DNA of 64,000 bases from an uncultured Muribaculaceae bacterium (GCA_910579185.1 CAJTTG010000002.1:248001-312000); one strand, 5' to 3'. Positions 54,390 through 61,827 are shown, numbered from the stretch's first letter. Numbers and translations: made by a program. The notes: generated from the sequence alone by a model not told the origin.

Positions 54390-55164
54390 GATTTTGAAGT
54401 GTTTGGGGGTTTGAGAAGTGAGCCGAGGCTCTTAATTTTTACGAACAATCAAAAGTGCGGTCGTAATGAGCTGCCAAAAGCAAGGGTGATTACCCTCTTG
54501 CAGGAGCTTGCTCCGAAAGAGGGGGGAACGCGGAGCGCACACCTGCCCTTGCGCCAGTGAATGACCGTACTAACTTTGTGACGGAAAAATAAGCCCCCGG
54601 CTCGCTCCCCCGGACATCTTCAAGGCAAAGGAGGCCGACCGCAGGGAACAATGGCAGAACCGCTCCGTGCGCAGATGCGGCTCGTGCCCCTCGGTCGGCG
54701 AAGCCTGACACTCGCACAGGCTCGTCGGTGGCGGCAAGTTCGGCGTCGGGGAGTTTCAAGGGTTAGTGGTTGGAGGTTAATGTGGGGTGGTTGGAGGTCA
54801 GCGCGCGATGAGATATTTGCATCTGCGCCCGTGTGGGGTGCGTGTTCCAAAACGGCGCGACCGCCCGGGTCGAGGCTGTGGGGGTGGCGCACCGGGCTGC
54901 GGCCCCCTCTCCCCTTGCAGTCCAATCTCTCACGGCGTATGGGGCAAATGGTTCACGGTCAAGGCGCGGTGCTTGTCGGCTCCGATAGCGATGCGATGCG
55001 GTGTTACGTTGGTGGCGGTCGGTGTGGCGGCGAGGGCTATGGGGGAAGGTTAGAGGTTAGGGGTTAGTGATTAGAGTTGCGACAGACTTATGTTGCGTAG
55101 GGGGCGAAAGAGCAAAGTGAGAGTTGACCCGTGGGGTCAACCCTCTATCTTGGGGAGGTGGAAA
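54390..55164. other. GC-rich gene-free stretch with a rightward promoter
   Basis: No convincing ORF. It contains hairpins CAAGGGTGATTACCCTCTTG (54481-54500) and GGAGCTTGCTCC (54503-54514), a plus-strand TAACTTTG box at 54571-54578, AGCCTG / CAGGCT near 54710, GGTTAG-type repeats (55048-55074) and a GTTGACCC / GGGTCAAC stem near 55125. The box and its flank (TGCCCTTG before, GACC and CTAACTTTG shared) recur at 55550-55590, so part of the stretch is a decayed copy of a cassette leader. Confidence 0.5.
54571..54578 (+). promoter_or_regulatory. plus-strand TAACTTTG box without an obvious gene
   Basis: Perfect TAnnTTTG match, duplicated in context at 55581. Nothing protein-coding follows, so it may drive an RNA or be a relic. 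Confidence 0.45.
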
Positions 55165-55359
55165 TTAGTATTCGCAGAAGCCTTGTACCATAGTGTAGTC
55201 TGCGTCGGGTACCTGGGCTGCTGCCTTTTCCTGTGCCTCGTCGGCTGTCCGGGCAATTACATATACTATTTCGCTTTCGCCGTCGAAGGTGATAACTTCT
55301 ACTTGATATTCTTTGAGGCGGCGGTTTGTATCGAGGGAGATGCAGCTAACGTATGTCAT
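55165..55359 (-). CDS. small phage protein (cassette gene c)
   Basis: A 64-residue protein starting MTYVSCISLD, with an alpha/beta pattern ending VYVIARTADEAQEKAA. An inverted, diverged copy of the gene and its leader lies at 55663. The leader before the ATG (CCTCAAAAACTTCAAAACC) is shared with gene b and with that copy. Function unknown. Confidence 0.6.
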   Translation of the reverse strand: MTYVSCISLDTNRRLKEYQVEVITFDGESEIVYVIARTADEAQEKAAAQVPDADYTMVQGFCEY

Positions 55360-55580
55360 GGTTTTGAAGTTTTTGAGGGGTTATTACTGTGCGCCGGGGC
55401 GCGTTTGATTTTTACGCCGCAATCAGGGAACGGTTGAGCCAGTCGGCACGACGGTAGCCAACAAGGGTTCGGGGCAAAGGGCTTGCCCCCCAACGGAATA
55501 CTCTTTTTTATGCTTGCCTGAAAAAAGGAAGATTTTTGCCCTGAACGTGTCTTGCCCTTGTCAGCGTAGGCGACCCGTTC

Positions 55581-55588
55581 TAACTTTG
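55581..55588 (+). promoter_or_regulatory. TAACTTTG promoter box for the inverted cassette copy
   Basis: Perfect TAnnTTTG match about 75 bases upstream of the ATG at 55663; its surroundings match those of the box at 54571. Confidence 0.5.
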
Positions 55589-55662
55589 CGAAGTGAAATA
55601 TCAACCGTGCTTCCGTGCGTGTTTACAAGTATGGCTCCCTCAAACAACTGCCTCGCAAAACT

Positions 55663-55827
55663 ATGATATATGTTAGCCTCCTCGGTGCGAGCCGCTGCAT
55701 CACACCAATCTATGCCGTGAAGTTATCCCCGACGGCCAAAGCACTCTCTATTCTTATTGCCCGAACTGCCGATGATGCGCCATTGAATTGCAGCCCTGTG
55801 TCCTGTGCAGCCGGAACACCGCTGTAA
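55663..55827 (+). pseudogene. inverted, decayed copy of the small gene at 55165
   Basis: An ORF of 54 codons starting MIYVSLLG. Its DNA aligns with the gene at 55165-55359 on the other strand: ATGAyATAyGTTAGC at the start, GAAGTTATC then GACGGC-AAAGC in the middle, and ATTGCCCG-AC-GCCGA-GA-GC near the end. One base is lost and one regained relative to that gene, so the middle is read out of frame (the original frame would give REVIPDGQS) while the end (IARTADDA) is back in register. The last 15 residues are unrelated. It is either a relic or a diverged small gene. Confidence 0.6.
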
Positions 55828-56154
55828 GGCTCTTGCGAATACTCCACCCTCCCGATGATAGAGGCCGTAATGAACGGTCGCAGTCCTTATCTTTGCGAAG
55901 CGCCCCCGGAGTGATACCGCTCTCCCTCGGGGGTGGCCGAGGGGCCCGGAAAAGCAGCGGACTCCGGCTCTATCATCAGGATAGATCCGAAGTCCGCTGT
56001 CTATGTTAGCGATATACGCCCTCAATGGGTCGAGATTACAAGCTCGACGGCTTGCCGCATTAGCGCGACGGCGCGGTGGCGCCGGAACACAAAAAGAAAA
56101 TCCCCGACAATCGCTGCCGAGGATAATCTATGTTGTATGATTAGCTGTTTGACT
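55828..56154. other. gene-free stretch with hairpin and repeat E2
   Basis: No supported gene. A long hairpin pairs AGCGGACT with AGTCCGCT and inside it TCTATC with GATAGA (55956-55998); the 84-nt repeat E2 starts 7 bases later (56005-56088). Confidence 0.55.
56005..56088. repeat. 84-nt structured repeat, copy E2
   Basis: Second copy of the element at 52536. Its central hairpin reads GTCGAG-A-TT-ACA-AG-CTCGAC (56029-56048). Relative to E1 the stem changes A-T to G-C, C-G to T-G and C-G to T-A, always keeping pairing, while GGCTTGCCGCATTAGC downstream is invariant. It lies 67 bases beyond the stop of the minus-strand lipoprotein gene. Confidence 0.65.
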
Positions 56155-56865
56155 TTATTTGTCTATTACCGTAGCCCTGTGACTTTGTCGGTATATGTCA
56201 AATGCCATTTTACGGTGTCCTTCCAACCAATTTGCAATAGGTTCAAGGCAAGTCGGGTCAGTAACGTCAGCCCAGGTGCCGGACCAATCAGGCAGACCCA
56301 ACGATTTGAATTTGCGGGTTTCAGTTTGAATAATATGTATTATTGCAATATCGGAGCGCTTGTAAGTAAGACGGTCAATTACCAATAACTGCTTTGCCGC
56401 TTTATCCATAAGGACGTTTGTGTAGATTTCATCGGGTTTTCTATCCCAATCGTCCACATCATCATCGCGCACCCATAAGGTATATGGTTTATCGGTCAAA
56501 ACATTAGCCGACTGTGACCGTGGTTTCCAAATTATATTCTCCGTAATACCCACTATCAATAATCCTTTTGTGGGGGCGTAGAATAAAATGCTGTCACACT
56601 TTGCTTCAAGATGTGAACATATTGTATTCAAATATGCTTTCAACCCTTTGTATGGCTGTGCTTCTTTATCATTTCCAATTAAGGGCAGCTCCGTTTCTAC
56701 CACATCAGAACATAGGGTGAAAGAATAGGTGGTGTCCGTACTTTCTATGTTGCCGGATATGGGATTTATATGCCAATTATGAGAAGAAAACGGCACATCT
56801 TTAATCGAGCCACAGCCAACCATAAGCAGGGATAATGCGACAAATACATATTCTACGATTTTCAT
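56155..56865 (-). CDS. lipoprotein partner of the DUF6624 gene, prophage cargo
   Basis: About 236 residues with lipobox LMVGC (cysteine near residue 17) after a hydrophobic core. The body contains WVRDDDVDDWDRKPDE and LVIDRLTYKRSD and is mixed alpha/beta; no family was recognised. The start at 56865 overlaps the upstream stop as ATGA, so it is translated together with the DUF6624 protein. AT-rich, and of cargo type. Confidence 0.7.
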   Translation of the reverse strand: MKIVEYVFVALSLLMVGCGSIKDVPFSSHNWHINPISGNIESTDTTYSFTLCSDVVETELPLIGNDKEAQPYKGLKAYLNTICSHLEAKCDSILFYAPTKGLLIVGITENIIWKPRSQSANVLTDKPYTLWVRDDDVDDWDRKPDEIYTNVLMDKAAKQLLVIDRLTYKRSDIAIIHIIQTETRKFKSLGLPDWSGTWADVTDPTCLEPIANWLEGHRKMAFDIYRQSHRATVIDK

Positions 56866-57809
56866 TGTCCGTTCATTTGTTTTAGATATTCCTGCATAGG
56901 TGGTAAATCCATTTCGGCTCTCCATTCATCGACTTTTTCGGAGTCAAGCAGAGTATATGGTACTTTTACACCTTTTTCGTTTTGTATTAGCTGTGTACCA
57001 TACTTTTGAGGACGATTGCGCCACATATCGCAACGGTCTTCCATCATTGCGACAAATGATTTATTGAGTTCGTTATTGGTGGCTGCCTTATGGAAAAGGG
57101 GTAAGTATTTCTCAATCGCTTCAAGCGAAGTATGCTGAATAACCTCCCAGATAGCGAAGTTGGAGCCTCCTACGATTTCGGAAGAAGGCCAACCATAACT
57201 ATCGAGAATATCAAATACTTCTATTTGATTTATGCTATCATTCCGTTGCATTTCCACAAGGCGTGTTTTTATCAACAGTGTGTCCTGTGGAACAGCTCGC
57301 AACGCTGCAATATAGGCATGTCGCGGCGTTTGGTCCCGATAATGGATTGAGTCTAACCGCTCTTTCAGTGCGTGGTCGTAGTTACGCTCAATAAAAATCT
57401 TTCGGGCTTGCAGAGTATCGCAGAGAATTTCCCATTTCGGAGAGGTGTGCAGGGATTGTAAATCCTTGTCTTGTCCGATTTGGTCGCTATACCAATGAGG
57501 GTACAGCCGCACTCTTTCAAACAGGCGATTAAAAGCAGCGCTTTCATCACCATTTAAAGCAGCTGCACAAGCACCATTATAAAGGTGTTTGTCAACAGGC
57601 TTAATTCCGAGAGAAAATGCCTTGTCAAAAAATTTAGAGGCAAGCTCGAAATTTTGTTTCATATAACACGAGTCAGCCTTGAAGATGAGCGTGTTATAGA
57701 TTGCGATTGAGTCTTGTTGGTTGCCATATTCAGGTGCTGTATTATTTGCGTGAACACTGCAAGTAATAAAAACACCGGCAACCAAAACCATTAGTTTTTT
57801 TATCATCAT
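56862..57809 (-). CDS. DUF6624-domain exported protein with TPR-like N-terminus, prophage cargo
   Basis: A 315-residue exported protein (signal ending near VHANNTAP). Residues 40-110 look like two tetratricopeptide-type helices pairs (FKADSCYMKQNFELASKFF). The C-terminal 130 residues carry the DUF6624 pattern: DILDSYGWPSSEIVGG, AIWEVIQHTSLEAIEKYLP, MMEDRCDMWRNRPQKYGTQL. The domain occurs widely in Bacteroidota but has no assigned role. It has its own promoter and leads a two-gene unit with a lipoprotein. Confidence 0.75.
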   Translation of the reverse strand: MMIKKLMVLVAGVFITCSVHANNTAPEYGNQQDSIAIYNTLIFKADSCYMKQNFELASKFFDKAFSLGIKPVDKHLYNGACAAALNGDESAAFNRLFERVRLYPHWYSDQIGQDKDLQSLHTSPKWEILCDTLQARKIFIERNYDHALKERLDSIHYRDQTPRHAYIAALRAVPQDTLLIKTRLVEMQRNDSINQIEVFDILDSYGWPSSEIVGGSNFAIWEVIQHTSLEAIEKYLPLFHKAATNNELNKSFVAMMEDRCDMWRNRPQKYGTQLIQNEKGVKVPYTLLDSEKVDEWRAEMDLPPMQEYLKQMNGQ

Positions 57810-57834
57810 ATTTGGAGCTTTGATTTAACTATTG

Positions 57835-57842
57835 CAAAGTTA
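57835..57842 (-). promoter_or_regulatory. TAACTTTG promoter box of the DUF6624-lipoprotein unit
   Basis: On the minus strand TAACTTTG lies 26 bases before the ATG at 57809. Confidence 0.65.
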
Positions 57843-57943
57843 CTGCCGTTGAAAATTCCTTGCCATACCCAAAAGTGTACGTTTGCATTTGCAGCCGAAA
57901 AAAATATACACTTTTGGGTATGGTGCGATAGAGGGGTAAAGAG

Positions 57944-57951
57944 TAATTTTG
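57944..57951 (+). promoter_or_regulatory. TAATTTTG box immediately before a start codon
   Basis: TAnnTTTG match whose last G is 7 bases before the ATG at 57958; an upstream in-frame TTG at 57949 lies within the box. The transcript should be leaderless or nearly so. Confidence 0.6.
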
Positions 57952-57957
57952 CGGTGT

Positions 57958-58473
57958 ATGACAAGCGAAGAAAAGAATAAGATTGAAAGCTGCCGGATAA
58001 TGATAGTCGGCAAAGGTGCTTTTGCAGACGCTATCAATACGGCTTTGCTAAAAGTCGGGTTCCACAATATTATATATGTGGAAGATCCGACGGGGTCTGC
58101 CGATATTGCGGTTGATGTGGCGATGAACGGAATATCGGCCCGGTTGGGCGGTAAATTGCCGGTCGTATATCCGTTTGATTTTATCGAGGGTGGCGCGGCT
58201 ATGGTTGTGCTACCCGATGATAAGGTTGAATTAGAGGCAAAGGGCGATGTGCGCCTGTGTGCCGCAAAGTATATGTCGGGGTATTGTGCGTTTTGGAATA
58301 TTGACAACAGCGACTGGTTGCGCGTTGTGTTACCGAGAATTGAACAGGGCGAACAATCCGCAAAGGCACAGCAAACAGCAGCCTGTATCTGTGCCCGGAT
58401 ATTGGCTAATATAGCAGTGGGGCGCGATGTGAAGCACTTTCCGCGCTTCTACCTATCGAAAAATTTAGAGTAG
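57958..58473 (+). CDS. minimal E1/ThiF-like Rossmann protein, prophage cargo
   Basis: About 171 residues. The N-terminus CRIMIVGKGAFADAINTALL, then HNIIYVEDP, is the nucleotide-binding strand-loop-helix and acidic second strand of ThiF/E1-type adenylyltransferases. The C-terminal helix (KAQQTAACICARILANIAVGRD) resembles the closing helix of that fold. It is much shorter than true E1 enzymes (240 or more) and lacks a visible catalytic cysteine motif or CxxC zinc pairs. It may be a degenerate or minimal relative. It has its own promoter and meets the LuxR-type gene tail to tail, sharing 9 bases. Confidence 0.55.
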   Translation: MTSEEKNKIESCRIMIVGKGAFADAINTALLKVGFHNIIYVEDPTGSADIAVDVAMNGISARLGGKLPVVYPFDFIEGGAAMVVLPDDKVELEAKGDVRLCAAKYMSGYCAFWNIDNSDWLRVVLPRIEQGEQSAKAQQTAACICARILANIAVGRDVKHFPRFYLSKNLE

Positions 58474-59220
58474 CTTGTTGTTGGTGGCAGCCGCGATAGC
58501 CTCGGATATGTTGCGCACACCGAGTTTTTCAAAAATGCGCTGACGGTATTTCTTGACGGTGTCGGGCGAGAGGCAGATGCGGTCAGCAATCTCCGACATC
58601 GTATAGCCTTGTATTGAAAGGGTAAGCACCGACTTCTCCCCCTCGGTAAGGTTTGGCATAGTGTTCTTATCCCACCGACGGGTGACGGGATTAAATGCGA
58701 AATAGTCGGGGGTGCCGACATGGTGCATTTCGATATGTCCGGGCGTGGTGTGGGTGGAGGCAGATACAACGCAGAGGGCAAGCCAAATCCTGCCGTCGGA
58801 AGTCAGGGCAAGGGAGGTCAGCTTATGGTTAATGAGAATTGGGTGGCCGTCGTTGAGAATATGAAAATCGTATGATATGTACCAATCCTTGCGCTGTTCG
58901 AGTGGGATTTGATTGTGAAAGGCAAAGCCCACACGGTTGATGTCGAGCAAAAGGGCCTGTTCGTCCTCGGGCACATATTTGAGATAGAACTGGTAGCCGA
59001 GGTCAATCATCTGCTCCGGCGAAAGTCCGCACAGGAACATCGGATTGGGCGACACATACAGGAAATTCTGCTTGAAATAGTCTATGATATAGACGCTTTG
59101 GTATGTGGAGCGAGAAAACGCCTCTGCGGAGCGGACGTATTCGTTCACTCTGCTGTAATCGAGTTCATCAGGTAGCATTACCTCGTTGTCGGGTATGAAA
59201 AATTCGTCGGGCGTTTTCAT
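58465..59220 (-). CDS. PAS-like/LuxR-type transcriptional regulator, prophage cargo
   Basis: About 251 residues. An N-terminal sensor domain of about 180 residues has PAS-like features (YIIDYFKQNFLYVSPNPMFL; YEVPEDEQ-like loop; DWYISYDFHIL). The last 65 residues are a LuxR/GerE helix-turn-helix: LTEGEKSVLTLSIQGYTMSE, then SPDTVKKYRQRIFEKLGV as recognition helix. No receiver domain or membrane segment is seen, so it is probably a one-component cytosolic regulator. The promoter at 59243 sets the start at 59220 rather than 59298. It lies just downstream of the large terminase. Confidence 0.85.
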   Translation of the reverse strand: MKTPDEFFIPDNEVMLPDELDYSRVNEYVRSAEAFSRSTYQSVYIIDYFKQNFLYVSPNPMFLCGLSPEQMIDLGYQFYLKYVPEDEQALLLDINRVGFAFHNQIPLEQRKDWYISYDFHILNDGHPILINHKLTSLALTSDGRIWLALCVVSASTHTTPGHIEMHHVGTPDYFAFNPVTRRWDKNTMPNLTEGEKSVLTLSIQGYTMSEIADRICLSPDTVKKYRQRIFEKLGVRNISEAIAAATNNKLL

Positions 59221-59242
59221 AAATTCCAGATTTTGAGAATAC

Positions 59243-59250
59243 AAAATTAG
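59243..59250 (-). promoter_or_regulatory. TAATTTTG promoter box for the LuxR-type regulator
   Basis: On the minus strand TAATTTTG lies 23 bases before the ATG at 59220; it overlaps the longer ORF and settles the start. Confidence 0.6.
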
Positions 59251-59294
59251 CGAAAAAATCTGGAATACGGAAGCAATATGCTCACAAACAGGTG

Positions 59295-60920
59295 TCAAAG
59301 CACCCCTGACATTGAGAGGTTGAACGCATCGCGGTAAGGGAATTTCTCGCAGCCGATGTAGAGGGTATCGAAAGCATCGGTGCCGTCGGTGCGGTGTTCG
59401 AGCAGGTCTTCCTCGCTCTCGGCGAGCTTTTCGCCGGACTTGTCCTTGTCGAAGCCGTTGCGGCCACGGCGCACTCCGGCTGACTGAATGGCGAGGATAA
59501 GGTCTTCGTTGTTGGAGCGGTTGAAGAAGGGCATCAGGCGTTGCTTACCGGCAAAGGCTTGGTTGATGAGCAGGTATTTTTCTTCCTTGCGCATTGGGTT
59601 GCCGAGATATACGGCCTCGACCGTCCAACCGTGGCGCTCGAACTCGTGCACCACCCACCAACGGAAGTCTTGGTCGTTGACGGCATAGTTTGAGCCGAGG
59701 GCGGTTGCATCGAAGTAAAATACTACGGTCTTGTTGCGGTGTGTGGCGTAGTAACGGCAGAAGTCGTCGATAAGCGCAGGTATCTTGCGCTCGAATTTGA
59801 CGTAAAAGGATTTTATGACGTTGAGGCGGCGGTCGCGCGGCTGACCGGCGACAATCCAGTTGATGTTGGCGTTGTAGTCCATACCGATGCAGATAGGCGC
59901 GTCGAGGTCAACGTCGGCGTCGGCTCGTGCATCGAGCGAGGCGAAGTCATAATCATAGCCGAGGGTGTCGAGGTATTGATTGTCGTTGGCGTCGTATTTG
60001 TGGGCCTGGCGCATCGAGGAATAAAAACCGTCCTTTGCAATTCCGATCCTCTGGCACAGGATAGAGGTTTGGAAAGTCAAAGGTGTAAGGTCGCGCTTCA
60101 TCTGCTTTATGTAGTTTTCGCCGAGAAGTTGCAGGTTTTCGATGCTGCTGTACTCTCGGTAGTACACGGCGACTGACCGCATCTTGTTAAGGTTGCGGTC
60201 GAGGCGGCGGAGATAGCCTTTGAGGTGAGCCGGAACGGGTTCACCGTTGGCGTTAAGGGCGCGTATGCGTTCCTTGGTGCGCCAAATTTCATATACGGTG
60301 CCCTCAATGGTGGCTATCAGCTCGGCGTCCATTTTGTCCTTGTAGTGCAAGAACCAGGAGCCTTTTGTGGTCTGCGGCATATCGCTCAATATCATAATCG
60401 AGTGATTGAAAGAGTGCTTTCCGAAGTGCGACTTTATGCCGCCGTTGGCCGGTAGCGTTTCGTCTTTGAGCTTTTGGTAGTCGATGAATTTTGCCTCGTC
60501 GACCAAAAGCCACGACAGGGTCAGGGAGTTGGAGCTGCCCGGTCGGTCTTGCGAGATAATGACGGCGACGGAGCCGTTGTAAAAGGAAATGACGTGCTCG
60601 TAGTCCTTGGGGTCGATGATTGGTTGCTTGAAAGTCTTTGGCGGTTTTCGGCCGACAACATAATGCACTCCCTCGATGAAGCCCCAGCGTTTCCACGCGG
60701 CGAGCAAGCCGGGGATTGTGTTAGTCAATCCGTGCTTGAAGGTCGGCACGACGATACCGCCTGTCGAGCCGGGCATACGCTGCATATTGCGCAGCACAAA
60801 TGGTGCGGCGATGCTGTCGGTCTTGCCGGTGCGTCGCCCTGCGACGATAACGGTGGTGTTCGCACCAATAAGCTGCGTAAGTCGTTGGGGCTTGTTAAAG
60901 TAAACTTTCTTGTCGGCCAT
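59295..60920 (-). CDS. terL: phage terminase large subunit
   Basis: A 541-residue packaging motor. ATPase: Walker A IVAGRRTGKTDS (about residue 28) and Walker B WLLVDEAKFID (about 140). Nuclease: acidic motifs CIGMDYNANINW (about 345), VVFYFDATALG (about 400) and DGTDAFDTLYIG near the C-terminus, where two-metal RNase H-fold terminases carry their catalytic aspartates. It lies downstream of the small-terminase candidates, with a tiny plus-strand gene between. It cuts and pumps phage DNA through the portal. Confidence 0.9.
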   Translation of the reverse strand: MADKKVYFNKPQRLTQLIGANTTVIVAGRRTGKTDSIAAPFVLRNMQRMPGSTGGIVVPTFKHGLTNTIPGLLAAWKRWGFIEGVHYVVGRKPPKTFKQPIIDPKDYEHVISFYNGSVAVIISQDRPGSSNSLTLSWLLVDEAKFIDYQKLKDETLPANGGIKSHFGKHSFNHSIMILSDMPQTTKGSWFLHYKDKMDAELIATIEGTVYEIWRTKERIRALNANGEPVPAHLKGYLRRLDRNLNKMRSVAVYYREYSSIENLQLLGENYIKQMKRDLTPLTFQTSILCQRIGIAKDGFYSSMRQAHKYDANDNQYLDTLGYDYDFASLDARADADVDLDAPICIGMDYNANINWIVAGQPRDRRLNVIKSFYVKFERKIPALIDDFCRYYATHRNKTVVFYFDATALGSNYAVNDQDFRWWVVHEFERHGWTVEAVYLGNPMRKEEKYLLINQAFAGKQRLMPFFNRSNNEDLILAIQSAGVRRGRNGFDKDKSGEKLAESEEDLLEHRTDGTDAFDTLYIGCEKFPYRDAFNLSMSGVL

Positions 60921-60935
60921 ATCAAGAATAATTTG

Positions 60936-60943
60936 TAAATTTG
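60936..60943 (+). promoter_or_regulatory. TAAATTTG box immediately before a GTG start
   Basis: TAnnTTTG match whose last G is 5 bases before the GTG at 60948. A GAGAAGT / ACTTCTC hairpin (60943-60962) contains that start codon. Confidence 0.6.
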
Positions 60944-60947
60944 AGAA

Positions 60948-61157
60948 GTGAAAGAACTTCTCTACATATCAGCATTTATAATTGCAATCATCGGAGCTGT
61001 TTTTATTCTCCGAGGGTTTACTCGCTTCGTGGCAGGTAGGCTAAACGCTTGGCTTGCAACCTTGCTCACTTTTATTGTCATAGCTTTGCTAATCATAATT
61101 TTGGTGATATGCGCTTTCGCTATCAGTATGAGTATGGGGCCAATAAATCCAAATTAA
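60948..61157 (+). CDS. tiny two-helix membrane protein, prophage cargo
   Basis: A 69-residue protein with two membrane segments (about 4-24 and 37-58) joined by a short basic loop (RGFTRFVAGRLN). It starts with GTG at or next to the predicted transcription start, and its stop is 2 bases from the convergent small-terminase gene. It sits alone on the plus strand between large- and small-terminase genes. Family not recognised; superinfection exclusion or inner-membrane signalling would be guesses. Confidence 0.65.
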   Translation: MKELLYISAFIIAIIGAVFILRGFTRFVAGRLNAWLATLLTFIVIALLIIILVICAFAISMSMGPINPN

Positions 61158-61158
61158 A

Positions 61159-61788
61159 TTATTCTTGAATATTGGCCGATGTCTGCTTAACATCAGGAAA
61201 AAGATTATCAAATTCGAGGTCGACTTCCTCAAATTCCACATCTTCGATGTCGATTGTTTCGGCGCGATACTTTTGTATCATAGCCGAGATTTTCTCGTTG
61301 ATGTTGGGGATTGGCTCGATGCCGAGGACTCGCGGATCATCGGTGGCGGTGAACGGCTGCACGAGTATTTGGTCGAGCGGCAGGGCCTGTTCATCTTCGA
61401 GGTCGACGCGGTTTAGCTTGCCGTAGGCGGTGGCCGCACGTTCCATAGTCTTGCTGTCCTTGCGCTTCTCGGCCATTTTATAAGTTGCGATGAGCATTTC
61501 GTTGGTGCGCCAACGGTGGAAGTCGCGGCTTGCGCTGCCGAGGATGGGGAGCAAGGACTTGACAACGGCGAGGTCGGAATAAGCCGTTGTGCGGTGTATT
61601 CCGTGGCGTTGGCATACCTCCGCAACAAATTCGCGGTCGGTGCCGTCGGGGTTTGCGATGAACCAGTTATACATTTCTCGCACACGAAGCACCTTATCCA
61701 CAACGGATTGTGGATATTGCTCACGCAGTTCTACCTCTTTGGTGAACAAGTGCGCCCGGCATACATCTATGGTGTTCGGTGTTGGCAC
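61159..61788 (-). CDS. terminase small subunit candidate
   Basis: A 209-residue protein. Residues 30-80 hold a helix-turn-helix (REFVAEVCQRHGIHRTTAYSDLAVV) for binding the packaging site. A helical middle follows, then an acidic C-terminus (DIEDVEFEEVDLEFDN) of the kind that contacts the large subunit. Its place upstream of terL supports the call. Confidence 0.7.
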   Translation of the reverse strand: MPTPNTIDVCRAHLFTKEVELREQYPQSVVDKVLRVREMYNWFIANPDGTDREFVAEVCQRHGIHRTTAYSDLAVVKSLLPILGSASRDFHRWRTNEMLIATYKMAEKRKDSKTMERAATAYGKLNRVDLEDEQALPLDQILVQPFTATDDPRVLGIEPIPNINEKISAMIQKYRAETIDIEDVEFEEVDLEFDNLFPDVKQTSANIQE

Positions 61789-61827
61789 GGCTTCAAGTAT
61801 TAGGTATGAGTTATGAGTGACGAAGTA

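Noticed and set aside
55048..55074. GGTTAG repeats as a CRISPR or telomere-like array
   Set aside because: Only four imperfect short units, with no spacer structure.
55356..55604. An 82-codon minus-strand frame upstream of the small gene at 55359
   Set aside because: It covers the shared cassette leader and reads through the complement of the TAACTTTG box; no similarity between leaders at protein level.
52536..56088. E1 and E2 as ends of an insertion sequence or transposon
   Set aside because: They are direct, internal 84-nt repeats without terminal inverted repeats, and no transposase lies between them.
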